NCBI GenBank assembly: GCA_902576785.1
Contig: CACGWC010000005.1
Location: forward strand, 1 to 64,000
Origin: an uncultured Pelagibacteraceae bacterium
GTDB lineage: Bacteria; Pseudomonadota; Alphaproteobacteria; Pelagibacterales; Pelagibacteraceae
Reading direction: 5' to 3'
Length of the DNA stretch: 64,000 nucleotides
Part shown: positions 7,823 to 17,207 of the stretch, piece by piece
Layout of the letters: every line of letters starts with the position of its first letter
Numbering within the stretch: position 1 is the stretch's first letter
Translations under genes and position numbers: made by a program
The notes under the pieces: generated by a model
The model's input: only the letters and a program-made list of their open reading frames with translations
Told to the model about the DNA's origin: nothing
The model's database searches: none

Positions 7823-7864
7823 AATAGTAACTTTTATCTTAATTAAAATTAAATATAATATTAA

Positions 7865-8911
7865 ATGTCTTTGGCATTAATTACAGGTTCAGCTGGTTTA
7901 GTAGGTTCAGAAGCAGTCAATTTTTTCTGTGATAAGGGTTTTGATGTCATTGGTATTGATAATAATCTTAGAAAATTTTTTTTTGGCACACATGCGTCAA
8001 CAGTAGTTATTAAAAAAGCTATTAATAAAAGAAATAAGAAATATTTACATCATAACCTGGATATTAGAAATTCTACTGCTATTGAAAAAATATTTAAAAA
8101 ATATAAAAAAAAAATAACTATTATAATTCATTGTGCTGCACAACCGTCTCATGATTATGGTAAAAATTTTCCTAAACTAGATTTTGATGTAAACGCCTTT
8201 GGAACTCTAAATTTACTAGAGCTAACAAAGAAATATTGCTCTGATGCAGTTTTTATTTTTATGTCCACAAACAAAGTTTATGGAGATAATCCTAATAAAC
8301 TCAAATTTATAGAAAAAAAAGATCGATGGGAATTGAGTAAAAAAAATCCATTTTACAATGGTATAACTGAGAATTTCTCAATAGATGAGTGCACACACAG
8401 TTTTTTTGGAGTTTCAAAAACTTACGCGGATTTAATAGTACAAGAGTATGGAAATAACGTAGGACTTAAAACAGTTTGCTTTAGAGCGGGATGTATAACA
8501 GGACCTAATCATCAAGGTGTACCCTTACATGGTTTCCTCTCCTATTTAGTAAAAAACTGTTATGAAAAAAAAGAGTATGATTTAATTGGTTATAAAGGCA
8601 AACAAGTTAGAGATAACTTGCATAGTCTAGATTTAGTAAATTGTTTCTGGGAATATTATAAAAAACCAAAACCAGGTAAAATATACAATATTGGGGGAGG
8701 GAGATATTCAAATTGTTCAATAATTGAAGCAATTGATATTTTTCAAAAACTGACAAATATAGAAATAAAAAAAAATATTATTAAAAAACCAAGAGTTGGA
8801 GATCATATTTGGTATATATCCAACTTAAAAAAATTTAAAAAAGACTATACTAATTGGAAACAAAAATATGATACAAAAAAAATAATTGATGAATTACTTT
8901 CCAGTCTTTAG
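7865..8911 (+). CDS. NAD-dependent nucleotide-sugar epimerase, CDP-paratose 2-epimerase-like
   Basis: Extended SDR enzyme of 348 aa. The N-terminal LITGSAGLVGSEAVNFF is the NAD-binding GxxGxxG loop, and GIDNNLRKFFFGTHAST resembles the segment after beta-2 in CDP-paratose (tyvelose) 2-epimerases. The middle has FMSTNKVYGDNPN, and HSFFGVSKTYADLIVQEYG, where the classical YxxxK Tyr position is Phe. As I recall, close relatives also read S-L/F-F-G-x-S-K, so this may be a family trait. The likely role is making a rare surface sugar, but no glycosyltransferase cluster surrounds it. It stands alone between a membrane protein and a convergent micro-gene, so substrate and pathway remain open. Confidence 0.72.
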   Translation: MSLALITGSAGLVGSEAVNFFCDKGFDVIGIDNNLRKFFFGTHASTVVIKKAINKRNKKYLHHNLDIRNSTAIEKIFKKYKKKITIIIHCAAQPSHDYGKNFPKLDFDVNAFGTLNLLELTKKYCSDAVFIFMSTNKVYGDNPNKLKFIEKKDRWELSKKNPFYNGITENFSIDECTHSFFGVSKTYADLIVQEYGNNVGLKTVCFRAGCITGPNHQGVPLHGFLSYLVKNCYEKKEYDLIGYKGKQVRDNLHSLDLVNCFWEYYKKPKPGKIYNIGGGRYSNCSIIEAIDIFQKLTNIEIKKNIIKKPRVGDHIWYISNLKKFKKDYTNWKQKYDTKKIIDELLSSL

Positions 8912-8918
8912 TTTAAAA

Positions 8919-9068
8919 TTATTTGGTCCACAGACCTAAATACAACGCAATAAATATTCCTAGCCAGATAAGTCCTTTTGCAAAAAAAAATGTAAATCCC
9001 CCAATAAATAAATATTTTCCAAATTTATATTTATTTAATAAATTTTTAAGATTATCGGGATTATACAT
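8919..9068 (-). CDS. 49-aa single/double-pass membrane microprotein
   Basis: A short reading frame found in the gap: ATG at 9068, TAA at 8919-8921. The product begins MYNPDNLKNLLNKYKFGKY (charged, amphipathic) and continues with FIGGFTFFFAKGLIWLGIF and a further hydrophobic end finishing GLWTK. This is the layout of a small inner-membrane protein with one long or two short helices. It lies 18 bp downstream of the rhodanese gene on the same strand and converges with the epimerase (7-bp gap). I know no named family. Coding is supported by clean start/stop, codon-like composition (Trp, Gly in helices) and operon position. Confidence 0.65.
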   Translation of the reverse strand: MYNPDNLKNLLNKYKFGKYLFIGGFTFFFAKGLIWLGIFIALYLGLWTK

Positions 9069-9086
9069 ATAAACTTTTTAAATATT

Positions 9087-9452
9087 TTAATCTTTGATTT
9101 TTTCCCACTCTTTCATTCCACCAATGATATTTTTGACGTTTTTAACCCCCATGTCTTTCATAGTTTTAGTTGCTAATGTTCCTTGTCCACCAACACCGCA
9201 AAAAACAACATACTCTTTGTCAGGATTATTTTTAAACATATCATTTTCCAGAGGACTACCATCTGCTAAATAGAATTCCAACAAACCTCTATCTAAGTTA
9301 ATTGCATTACCGATCGTGCCTTTTGAAAAGCTTTCTTTATCCCTAACGTCGATAAATTGAACATTAGGGTCATTTAGCTTTTTTTTTGCACCGCTTGCAC
9401 TTATATTCTCTATCTCATTACGCACACTCATTAAATCATCAAATTTTTTCAT
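9087..9452 (-). CDS. Single-domain rhodanese-like protein
   Basis: A 121-residue rhodanese fold. VQFIDVRDKESFSKGTIGNA is the CH2A-like motif, and the catalytic Cys sits in VVFCGVGGQGTLATKTM, with a CxxGxxG-type active loop. Such stand-alone rhodaneses carry persulfide sulfur from a donor to an acceptor; the partner here is unknown. A GGGAT-like ribosome binding site precedes ATG 9452. It lies 15 bp downstream of pnp on the same strand and upstream of the 49-aa membrane microgene, forming the tail of that operon. Confidence 0.85.
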   Translation of the reverse strand: MKKFDDLMSVRNEIENISASGAKKKLNDPNVQFIDVRDKESFSKGTIGNAINLDRGLLEFYLADGSPLENDMFKNNPDKEYVVFCGVGGQGTLATKTMKDMGVKNVKNIIGGMKEWEKIKD

Positions 9453-9467
9453 ATTTATCCCGTTAAT

Positions 9468-11540
9468 TTAAATTGCAGCTTGTTTAATTGATAACTTAAC
9501 TTTTCCTCTATCAAAGCCAATTACTTTAACTTTAACTTCATCACCCTCTTTTACAACATCAGTTACTTTACCAACTCTTTTATCTGCGAGCTCTGATATA
9601 TGTACAAGGCCATCCTGTTTTCCGAGGAAATTTACAAATGCACCAAACTCCATAATTTTCATTACTTTTCCATTATAAATTTTATTAAGCTCAGCTTTTG
9701 CCGTTAAGTCTTTAATCATTTGCATAGCTTTATTCCGAGACTCCTCATCTGGAGCAGCTACTGTAACTTGCCCCTCATCATTGATGTCAACTTTTGCACC
9801 TGATACCTCAACTATTTCTCTTATAGTTGCTCCGCCTTTTCCAATGACTGTAGCAATATCCTTCTTATCTACAGTGATTTTTTCCATTTTAGGGGTATGT
9901 TTTCCTACATCTTCTCTCGATTTGGATAAAGCTTTATTCATTTCACCTAGAATGTGAATTCTTCCATCTTTTGCTTGTTTTAAGGCTTGCTCCATAATTT
10001 CAAATGTTATTCCTGTAATTTTAATATCCATTTGAAGAGATGTTATTCCATCTTTAGTTCCAGCAACTTTAAAGTCCATATCGCCTAGGTGATCTTCATC
10101 TCCAAGAATATCTGAAAGTACGCTAAAGTCATCTCCTTCTTTAATTAATCCCATTGCAATACCAGCAACTGGTTCTTTAATTGGTACTCCTGCATCCATC
10201 AAAGCTAAAGATGAACCGCATACAGTTGCCATAGATGAAGAACCATTTGACTCGGTTATTTCTGATACAATTCTAAATGTGTAGGGAAAACTCTCTTTAG
10301 AAGGCAAAGAAGAATTTATTGCTCTCCAAGCTAATTTTCCATGACCTATCTCTCTTCTTCCGGTACCTATTCTACCAGTTTCTCCAACAGAGAAAGGTGG
10401 AAAATTATAGTGAAGCATAAATCTTTCTTTTTGTAATCCTTCAAGACTTTCAATTTTCTGCTCATCATCGGATGTGCCGAGTGTAGTTGTAACTATTGCT
10501 TGTGTTTCTCCTCGAGTAAACAAAGCAGAGCCATGTACTCTTGGAAGAATTCCAACTTCACACTTAATTGGTCTAACATCTGCAAGACCTCTACCATCAA
10601 TTCTATTTTTATTTTTAAGAATATCTGTTCTTACGATTCTTTTTTCTAAATTTTTAAGTTCAGAATTTATATCAAGATCTGTATAATTTTCATCTTCTTC
10701 ATAAAGCTTTTTTGCTTTATCAGTTATCTCAGAAATTAAATTTGATCTTTCCTGTTTATCTTTTATTGAAAATGCTTTTTTAAGTTCCTCAGTAAATTCG
10801 CTTTCCAATTTATTTTTTACTTCTGAAAGATCTTTTTTCTCTACTACCCAATCAGGTTTTTTGCATTCTTTGGCTAGATCCTCGATCATCTCGATTACAG
10901 GAACAAACCCTTCGTGACCGAACTTAACAGCATTTAACATTTCCTCTTCAGTTAAACCACTTGCTTCGGACTCAACCATTAAAACCGCGTCTTTTGTTCC
11001 AGCCACCACAAGATCTAATTTAGAATCTTTAAGTTGTGCTTTGGTAGGGTTAAGAACGTATTCTCCTTTAATAAAGCCAACTCTAGACGCACCCACTGGG
11101 CCTAAAAATGGCATTCCTGAAATTGCCAAAGCTGCTGATGAAGCAATTATTGATAAAATATCTGCTTCGTTCTCTTTGTCATAAGATATCACGGTTGGTA
11201 GTACCTGAACTTCGTTTTTAAATTCATCTGGGAATAATGGTCTAATAGGTCTATCAATTAATCTTGAAATTAATGTTTCACTATCTGTTGGTCTCGCTTC
11301 TCTTTTAAAATATCCGCCCGGAATTTTACCAGCTGCATAATATTTTTCTTGATAATTTACTGACAAAGGAAAGTAATCCATATCTGGATTAACTTTTTTG
11401 GCTCCAACTGCTGTTGCTAAAACTACTGTTTCTCCACACTGAGCGATGATTGCACCATCTGCTTGTCTTGCTATTTTACCTGTTTCTAAACTAATTTTTT
11501 TTCCTGCTACTTCAATTTCTTTCTTTACAACTTTAAACAT
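9468..11540 (-). CDS. pnp: Polyribonucleotide nucleotidyltransferase (PNPase)
   Basis: A 690-aa phosphorolytic 3'-5' exoribonuclease, close to the usual length of about 700. Order: first RNase PH domain (about 1-230), alpha-helical linker, second RNase PH domain (about 310-540, with [19 protein letters not shown] and [19 protein letters not shown], the acidic residues of the active site), KH (about 550-610, [12 protein letters not shown]) and S1 (about 615-688). It acts in mRNA decay, alone or in a degradosome. The start codon touches the rpsO stop; rpsO-pnp is a widely conserved pair. Confidence 0.98.
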   Translation of the reverse strand: MFKVVKKEIEVAGKKISLETGKIARQADGAIIAQCGETVVLATAVGAKKVNPDMDYFPLSVNYQEKYYAAGKIPGGYFKREARPTDSETLISRLIDRPIRPLFPDEFKNEVQVLPTVISYDKENEADILSIIASSAALAISGMPFLGPVGASRVGFIKGEYVLNPTKAQLKDSKLDLVVAGTKDAVLMVESEASGLTEEEMLNAVKFGHEGFVPVIEMIEDLAKECKKPDWVVEKKDLSEVKNKLESEFTEELKKAFSIKDKQERSNLISEITDKAKKLYEEDENYTDLDINSELKNLEKRIVRTDILKNKNRIDGRGLADVRPIKCEVGILPRVHGSALFTRGETQAIVTTTLGTSDDEQKIESLEGLQKERFMLHYNFPPFSVGETGRIGTGRREIGHGKLAWRAINSSLPSKESFPYTFRIVSEITESNGSSSMATVCGSSLALMDAGVPIKEPVAGIAMGLIKEGDDFSVLSDILGDEDHLGDMDFKVAGTKDGITSLQMDIKITGITFEIMEQALKQAKDGRIHILGEMNKALSKSREDVGKHTPKMEKITVDKKDIATVIGKGGATIREIVEVSGAKVDINDEGQVTVAAPDEESRNKAMQMIKDLTAKAELNKIYNGKVMKIMEFGAFVNFLGKQDGLVHISELADKRVGKVTDVVKEGDEVKVKVIGFDRGKVKLSIKQAAI

Positions 11541-11789
11541 TTACTTCCTTAAATTTAATTTTGATATTACTTCTTTATAAGACTCCATTTTATTTTTCTT
11601 TAAATAGTCTAATAATTTTTTTCTTCTATTTACTGCTCTTAAAAGTCCAACAGATGAATGTTTATCTTTTTTGAACTTTTTAATATGTTTAGACAAGTTC
11701 TCAATTTTGTCTGTCAATTGAGCAACTTGGACTTCTGAAGAACCTGTATCCTTATCATGAATTGAAAGTTCTTTTGCTTTATTTGTCAT
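11541..11789 (-). CDS. rpsO: 30S ribosomal protein S15
   Basis: 82 residues, slightly shorter than the usual 88-89 because the N-terminus is trimmed. Diagnostic segments are DTGSSEVQVAQLTDKI and HSSVGLLRAVNRRKKLLDYL, which contact 16S rRNA helices 20-22. S15 is a primary binder in small-subunit assembly. GGGAAAG precedes the ATG. The gene is immediately followed by pnp with no spacer. In most relatives truB separates rbfA and rpsO; here only 10 bp do. Confidence 0.97.
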   Translation of the reverse strand: MTNKAKELSIHDKDTGSSEVQVAQLTDKIENLSKHIKKFKKDKHSSVGLLRAVNRRKKLLDYLKKNKMESYKEVISKLNLRK

Positions 11790-11799
11790 TTTCTTTCCC

Positions 11800-12165
11800 T
11801 TATTTATTTGTTTGTTTTATTAAATTTTCAATTTTTTCCGCATAATCAAAAGAATCATCTTTTACGAAAAATAGTTTTGGTAAAAATTTCATTACTATCT
11901 TTTTTGATAAAACTTTTCTTATTACAAATGAAAATTCTTTTAATTTAGCAACGACCTCTTCAGCATCTTTTCCGCCTAAAGGCATTACAAAAATTTTTGC
12001 TGTCTTTAAATCTGGAGACATTCTTACTTCAGTGACTGTTATTTCTTTGGTAGATAAGTTTGGCAATTTTGCTTCATCTCTAATAAATAACATTCCTAGC
12101 GCCTGTTTAATCATTTCTCCAACTCTTAGTTGTCTTTGGGTAACTGGTTTTCCTAAACTAGCCAT
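11800..12165 (-). CDS. rbfA: Ribosome-binding factor A
   Basis: 121 aa KH-like fold protein that binds immature 30S subunits and helps process the 16S rRNA 5' end, important in the cold. Recognisable segments are RQLRVGEMIKQALGMLF, EVRMSPDLKTAKIFVMPLGG and the C-terminal FDYAEKIENLI. The ATG overlaps the infB stop by one base (TAATG), so translation is coupled to IF-2. It precedes rpsO directly, without truB. Confidence 0.95.
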   Translation of the reverse strand: MASLGKPVTQRQLRVGEMIKQALGMLFIRDEAKLPNLSTKEITVTEVRMSPDLKTAKIFVMPLGGKDAEEVVAKLKEFSFVIRKVLSKKIVMKFLPKLFFVKDDSFDYAEKIENLIKQTNK

Positions 12166-14384
12166 TATATTGTTCTCTCTGTTATTGTTGAATTATAAAC
12201 CTCAATTACGTCATTTTTCTGGAAATCGACAAAATCTTTTAGTGTTATTCCACATTCTAAACCAGCAGATACTTGTTTAGTTTGGTTTTTTTCTCTGAAT
12301 ATTGAGCCTATTTTTCCGTTGAAAATTATAGCTCCATCTCTAATAACCCTAGCGCTAGAGTCTTGAGTAATTTCTCCATCTGTTACTTTTGAACCTGCAA
12401 CCTTGCCAACTTTTGAAACTTTAAATATTTCCAATATCTCTGCAGTTCCAATAATCTTTTCGTCTACCTCTGGTGTTAGTAAACCAGACATTTTATTTTT
12501 TATAAAATCTAAAACTTCATAAATAATATTAAAATTAGAAATTGAAATTTTTTCTTGTTCAGCCCTTTTTTTAGCTTCTTTGCTAGGTTTTACATTGAAG
12601 GCTATAATTACAGCATTAGACGCTTTTGCTAATGTTACATCCGTTTCTGTAACCATTCCAATATCTGATAAAAGTATTTTTGGCTTTACCTCATCATGTT
12701 TAATTTGATTTATAGCATTTTTTATAGCTTCTGATGACCCATGAACATCTGATTTTATAATAATATTTAATTCCTCAGATGATGTGTCTTTAAAAGCAGA
12801 GTCTTGGGTAACAAAAGATGACAGATTTTTGCTCTCTTTTGACTCTTGTAATCTGCCATCAGATAAAGATTTTGCTTCTTTTTCAGTTTTTAGAACAATA
12901 AAGTCATCTCCTGATTTTGCCGCTCCATTAATTCCTAGTATCTCAATTGGTGTTGAAGGTTCTGCTGAATCGATTTGTTTTCCCTGATCATTTATTATGG
13001 CTCTAACTTTCCCCCACTTTAAACCGCTAACAAAATAGTCACCTTTTCTTATAGTACCTGCAGTAATAATTACATTTGCTATTGGTCCTCTACCTATATC
13101 AATTTTAGATTCCAATACTATACCCTTTGCGTCAGTATCAAAATCAGTTTTTAGGTCTAATATCTCTGCTTGCAAAACAACGCTTTCAACTAATTTATCC
13201 AAATTTTGTTTTGTTTTAGTTGATATTTCTACCATCAATGTATCTCCTGATAAATCTTCAGCTATTAGTTCATATTCTAAAAGTTGATTCTTAATTTTTT
13301 TTGGGTCAGCTTCAGGAAGGTCACATTTATTTATTGCAACAACAATTGGTACTCTGGCAGCTTTTGCATGTTTTATTGACTCTATTGTTTGAGGTTTTAC
13401 CCCATCATCAGCAGCAACTACGAGGATTACAATATCTGTTAACTTCGAACCTCTTGCCCGCATTTCAGTGAATGCTGCGTGACCAGGTGTATCGATAAAA
13501 GTTATCTTATTTTTTTGATGTGTTATCTGATATGCACCGATATGTTGCGTAATACCTCCAAATTCACCAGAAACAACATTTGCCTTTCTCAAAGCATCTA
13601 AAACAGATGTCTTACCATGATCTACATGACCCATAACCGTTACGATTGGAGCTCTACTTTTTAGATTTTGGGTTTTTATCTCTTTAATTTTATCTAAGAT
13701 TTCCTCTGCTTTTTGCTCTTTAACAGGGTTATGTCCAAATTCTTTTACTAAATACTCTGCTGTATCTGAATCAATTGTATGATTAATTGTTACTGTAACA
13801 CCCATCCCCATCAAATGTTTTATTATACTGCTAGACTGCTCTGCCATTCTATTCGCCAACTCTCTTATAGTAATCACCTCGGGTATATTAATATCTCTTT
13901 TAACTGGTTTAAAATTCTCTTTTGATTCCTCTTTATTTTGTAATCTGTTTTCTTTTTGCTTTGCTCTCTTTAAAGAAGCAAGACTTCTTGATCTCGTACC
14001 AATATCATCTCCACTTAAGGCTCTGGATACTGTAAGCTTTAATTCTCTTCTTTTACCTCCTAATTTGACAGGTTTATTTTCCTTTTGGGAATTTTCACCT
14101 TTTAACCTTCTTGTGGCTCTTTGTTCTGCTAATTTTCTTTTTTCGAAATCAGATGTTATTGGAGATGAAGGTTTAGAAAAATTTGTTTTTTTTGGGATAA
14201 ATGTACTTTGTAATTTACTTTCAGTTGACTTGGCACCTCTAGAAAAATTTGGTTTGCCACCAAACCTTGGGGATCTTTTTTCAATTACAACTGTATTTTT
14301 TGAATGAGATTTTGCTTGTTCAATACTATTAATTGTTTTCTTGGACGCTCCAGAAATTGATAACTTTAGTTTTTTCTTTTCCAT
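12165..14384 (-). CDS. infB: Translation initiation factor IF-2
   Basis: 739-aa GTPase that brings fMet-tRNA to the 30S subunit and promotes subunit joining. A basic, low-complexity N-terminal region (about 1-155) precedes the IF2_N segment (about 165-215, ITIRELANRMAEQSS). The G domain begins at about residue 245 with GHVDHGKTSVLDALR, then DTPGHAAF, NKCDLP; domains II-IV follow. It is shorter than the approximately 890-aa E. coli protein because the N-terminal part is reduced. It is 10 bp downstream of nusA; the rnpM/ylxR gene that usually lies between them is absent. Confidence 0.97.
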   Translation of the reverse strand: MEKKKLKLSISGASKKTINSIEQAKSHSKNTVVIEKRSPRFGGKPNFSRGAKSTESKLQSTFIPKKTNFSKPSSPITSDFEKRKLAEQRATRRLKGENSQKENKPVKLGGKRRELKLTVSRALSGDDIGTRSRSLASLKRAKQKENRLQNKEESKENFKPVKRDINIPEVITIRELANRMAEQSSSIIKHLMGMGVTVTINHTIDSDTAEYLVKEFGHNPVKEQKAEEILDKIKEIKTQNLKSRAPIVTVMGHVDHGKTSVLDALRKANVVSGEFGGITQHIGAYQITHQKNKITFIDTPGHAAFTEMRARGSKLTDIVILVVAADDGVKPQTIESIKHAKAARVPIVVAINKCDLPEADPKKIKNQLLEYELIAEDLSGDTLMVEISTKTKQNLDKLVESVVLQAEILDLKTDFDTDAKGIVLESKIDIGRGPIANVIITAGTIRKGDYFVSGLKWGKVRAIINDQGKQIDSAEPSTPIEILGINGAAKSGDDFIVLKTEKEAKSLSDGRLQESKESKNLSSFVTQDSAFKDTSSEELNIIIKSDVHGSSEAIKNAINQIKHDEVKPKILLSDIGMVTETDVTLAKASNAVIIAFNVKPSKEAKKRAEQEKISISNFNIIYEVLDFIKNKMSGLLTPEVDEKIIGTAEILEIFKVSKVGKVAGSKVTDGEITQDSSARVIRDGAIIFNGKIGSIFREKNQTKQVSAGLECGITLKDFVDFQKNDVIEVYNSTITERTI

Positions 14385-14394
14385 TTTTCATCTC

Positions 14395-15948
14395 TCAATC
14401 TTGATACACAATGTCTCTTGCTGACATAATCAAATCATCAGCTTCTTTTTTTGAAAGAGCAAAATCTTCTAAATACCCTTTAATTCTTACTCTTTCACCT
14501 TTGACAACATCGTATCCGCCTGTCAATTCATCAGATGCCAAATCTGCAAAATCGTTTAGTGTTAATATTTTCTGTTCACCTAATGTTACAAGCATTCCAG
14601 GTGTCAAACCTTTATGATTAATTAAATCATTCTCTAACCCTAAATCTTTAATTCTTTTAGATATTTCCTCTTGGTCTTTTTCATAAAATTCTTTAGCTCT
14701 TTCAATTAATTCTTTAGCAGTCTCCTCTTCAATACCTTCTATTTTCATTAAAGCTTCAGGATTACTATCTTTAATGTCGTCTATTGATGAAAATCCTTCT
14801 GCTACTAGTAATTGTCCTAACGTTTCATCTAGTTCTAAATTTTTTACAAAGTTATCTGTTTTCTCTTTGAATTCAATTTGTCTTCTCTCCGAATCTTCTT
14901 GATCAGTCATGATGTTAATTTCATAATTCATTAATTTAGTTGCCAATCTAACATTTTGGCCCCTTCTTCCAATTGCCTTGCTCAAATTCTCCTCAGTTAA
15001 AATGACATCTAACTTTCTTCCCTGTTCATCTACATTAACTCTTTGAACCTCTGCTGGAGAAAGTGCATTTGCTACTACAACTGCTGGATCTTCTGACCAG
15101 TTAACTATATCGATTTTCTCACCTTGAAGTTCGTTTACAACTGCTTGTACTCTACTTCCCCTCATACCTACACACGCTCCCACTGGATCTAAAGATGTAT
15201 CAATTGCTCTAACACATATTTTTGCTCTGCTACCCGGGTCTCTTGAGGATGATTTAATCTCAATAAGTCCATCATATATTTCTGGAACTTCTTGAATGAA
15301 AAGTTTTTCCATGAATTTAGGATGTGCTCGAGAAAGAAAAATTTGTTGTCCTCTTGGTTCTCTTCTTACGTCTAAGCAATATGCTTTTACTCTATCTCCT
15401 GCCTTTATATTTTCTCTTGGGATCATTTCATTTTTTTGAATTATTGCTTCGGTTCTTCCAAGATCAACAATTACATTTCCAAACTCTAGTCTTTTAACTA
15501 TACCACTCAAGATGGTATCAATTTTGTCTTTAAAATCGTTATATTGTCTCTCTCTTTCTGCTTCCCTTACGTTAAAACTAATTACTTGTTTTGCAGTTTG
15601 TGCTGCTATTCTGCCAAAATCAAAAGATGGTAAAGGTTGAAGAACTTCATCTCCTATTTGTTTTCCCTCATTACTTCCGTTAAGTTTTATAGCATCATTA
15701 AGGGTTATTTCTAAGTTTGAATTTTCAGGTTTTTCTACAATTACTAGTTTTCTAAATATTCCAATTTCACCATTTTCTCTGTCAATTTCAACTTTGATTT
15801 CATTTTCAGAACCAAACTTAGATTTAGCTGCTTTTGCAATACCGTTTTCCATTGATCCAATAATTAACTCTTTATCAATCGATTTTTCTAAAGCTACTGC
15901 TTCTGCTATTCTTATTAATTCTAGTTTATCTGCTCTTCTATTTAACAT
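14395..15948 (-). CDS. nusA: Transcription termination/antitermination factor NusA
   Basis: 517-aa RNA polymerase-associated factor. Order: N-terminal polymerase-binding domain (about 1-130), S1 (about 140-205), KH1 and KH2 (about 230-350, with GACVGMRGSRVQAVVNELQG and AIGRRGQNVRLA), then two acidic helix-hairpin-helix repeats (about 370-425 and 445-515). The ATG at 15948 has AGGA 8 nt upstream at 15957-15960. The gene has its own promoter candidate (16010-16037) and, between promoter and Shine-Dalgarno, a strong intrinsic terminator. That leader suggests control by NusA itself. rimP, normally immediately upstream, is missing here. Confidence 0.97.
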   Translation of the reverse strand: MLNRRADKLELIRIAEAVALEKSIDKELIIGSMENGIAKAAKSKFGSENEIKVEIDRENGEIGIFRKLVIVEKPENSNLEITLNDAIKLNGSNEGKQIGDEVLQPLPSFDFGRIAAQTAKQVISFNVREAERERQYNDFKDKIDTILSGIVKRLEFGNVIVDLGRTEAIIQKNEMIPRENIKAGDRVKAYCLDVRREPRGQQIFLSRAHPKFMEKLFIQEVPEIYDGLIEIKSSSRDPGSRAKICVRAIDTSLDPVGACVGMRGSRVQAVVNELQGEKIDIVNWSEDPAVVVANALSPAEVQRVNVDEQGRKLDVILTEENLSKAIGRRGQNVRLATKLMNYEINIMTDQEDSERRQIEFKEKTDNFVKNLELDETLGQLLVAEGFSSIDDIKDSNPEALMKIEGIEEETAKELIERAKEFYEKDQEEISKRIKDLGLENDLINHKGLTPGMLVTLGEQKILTLNDFADLASDELTGGYDVVKGERVRIKGYLEDFALSKKEADDLIMSARDIVYQD

Positions 15949-15960
15949 TTAATTAATCCT

Positions 15961-15987
15961 AAAAAAAAATGGGCCGAAGCCCATTTT
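15961..15987 (-). terminator. Intrinsic terminator between metK and nusA, within the nusA leader
   Basis: Minus strand: nine-base-pair perfect stem AAAATGGGC / GCCCATTTT (15966-15974 with 15979-15987) closed by a UUCG tetraloop and running into nine T residues (15961-15969). It ends one base before the nusA Shine-Dalgarno. It can serve as the metK operon terminator, but it also lies downstream of the nusA promoter candidate, so it can act as a leader attenuator. Confidence 0.88.
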
Positions 15988-16009
15988 GAAATTTCAATAA
16001 TGTAAGTGA

Positions 16010-16037
16010 AATATATTTATTTTTTTTTAATATTCAA
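16010..16037 (-). promoter_or_regulatory. Candidate nusA promoter
   Basis: Minus strand TTGAAT (16032-16037), 16-bp spacer, TATATT (16010-16015); predicted start near 16003. It is downstream of the metK stop and about 16 bp before the leader terminator. -10 matches consensus at five of six positions, -35 at four of six. Confidence 0.45.
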
Positions 16038-16043
16038 CTTTAT

Positions 16044-17207
16044 TTACTTACTAAATACGTCTGATTTATCTGTCTTTTCCCATGAAAATGAGCCTTGCTT
16101 ATCTGGAATTCTTCCGAAGTGTCCATATGCTGCTGTTTTTTCATATATTGGTTTATTTAAGCCTAACATCTCTCTTATACCTCTGGGGCTTAAATCAAAA
16201 TTTTCATGAATAATTTTTTCTACGTGTTTATTTTTTTCATCATCATTATCAAATAAATCAACATAAATTGATAAAGGTTTCGATACACCTATAGCATACG
16301 CAAGTTGAATTAAACATTTGTCAGCAATTTTAGATGCTACAACATTTTTTGCTAAGTATCTGGATGCGTAAGCAGCTGATCTATCGACCTTTGTAGGATC
16401 TTTCCCAGAAAATGCTCCTCCACCATGTGGGGCAGCTCCACCATATGTATCAACAATAATTTTTCTACCTGTTAAACCACTATCTCCGTCCGGTCCCCCA
16501 ATTACAAAATTTCCTGTAGGATTTACATAAATTTCATTTTCATCCAATGAGTTTAATAAATCTTTAGGTATTGATCTTTCAATATAAGGTTTAACTAGAT
16601 CTCTTATTTGAGCTTGATTTACATCAGGTGAGTGTTGAGTTGATATAACTACAGATTTAACTGATGATGGCTTTCCATCTTTATATTCAATTGTTATTTG
16701 GCTTTTTGAATCTGGTTCTATATTTTTTAACTTTCCCGATTTTCTATCCTCCGCCATAAGTCTTAATATTTTATGAGAATAATGTATTGGCGCCGGCATA
16801 AGAACATCGGTTTCATTGCATGCGTAACCAAACATAATACCTTGGTCACCAGCACCTTCATCTTTATTTCCAGAAGAGTCTACACCCATAGCAATATCAG
16901 AAGATTGAGCATGTAAATGACTTTCAACTGAAGTTGCCTCTTTCCAAGTAAATCCCTTTTGATCATAACCTATATCTTTAATGCAATGTCTTACTTTTTC
17001 TATTAAATCTTCTTTTTTAATTTCTGGACCTCTTACTTCACCAGCTAATACAACTTTGTTTGTTGTTGTTAAAGTTTCACAGGCAACTCTTGATTGAGGT
17101 TCAGCTGCCAAATATGTATCTACAACCATATCTGAAATTCTATCGCAAACTTTGTCTGGATGACCTTCGGATACTGACTCGCTAGTAAATAAGTAATCTT
17201 TTTTCAT
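16044..17207 (-). CDS. metK: S-adenosylmethionine synthetase
   Basis: 387 aa, makes S-adenosylmethionine from methionine and ATP. Signatures are [20 protein letters not shown] at the N-terminus, [12 protein letters not shown] (ATP-binding loop) and [19 protein letters not shown] (P-loop-like motif). The start overlaps the lnt stop by 4 nt (ATGA), so no separate leader or SAM riboswitch fits in front of it. It is the last gene of the miaB-phoH-ybeY-lnt-metK run and is followed by the 15961-15987 terminator. The trmB gene that follows metK in many relatives is absent. Confidence 0.98.
   Translation of the reverse strand: MKKDYLFTSESVSEGHPDKVCDRISDMVVDTYLAAEPQSRVACETLTTTNKVVLAGEVRGPEIKKEDLIEKVRHCIKDIGYDQKGFTWKEATSVESHLHAQSSDIAMGVDSSGNKDEGAGDQGIMFGYACNETDVLMPAPIHYSHKILRLMAEDRKSGKLKNIEPDSKSQITIEYKDGKPSSVKSVVISTQHSPDVNQAQIRDLVKPYIERSIPKDLLNSLDENEIYVNPTGNFVIGGPDGDSGLTGRKIIVDTYGGAAPHGGGAFSGKDPTKVDRSAAYASRYLAKNVVASKIADKCLIQLAYAIGVSKPLSIYVDLFDNDDEKNKHVEKIIHENFDLSPRGIREMLGLNKPIYEKTAAYGHFGRIPDKQGSFSWEKTDKSDVFSK

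Noticed and set aside
12032..12280. Plus-strand open frame across rbfA/infB
   Set aside because: Lies antisense over two certain genes, composition is the reverse complement of coding sequence.
16006..16209. Plus-strand open frame over the end of metK
   Set aside because: Antisense to a certain gene and to the nusA promoter/terminator region; no homology seen.
17074..17080. Second parS (half-site GTTTCAC)
   Set aside because: Only one arm matches; the same holds near 56067. Not a ParB site.
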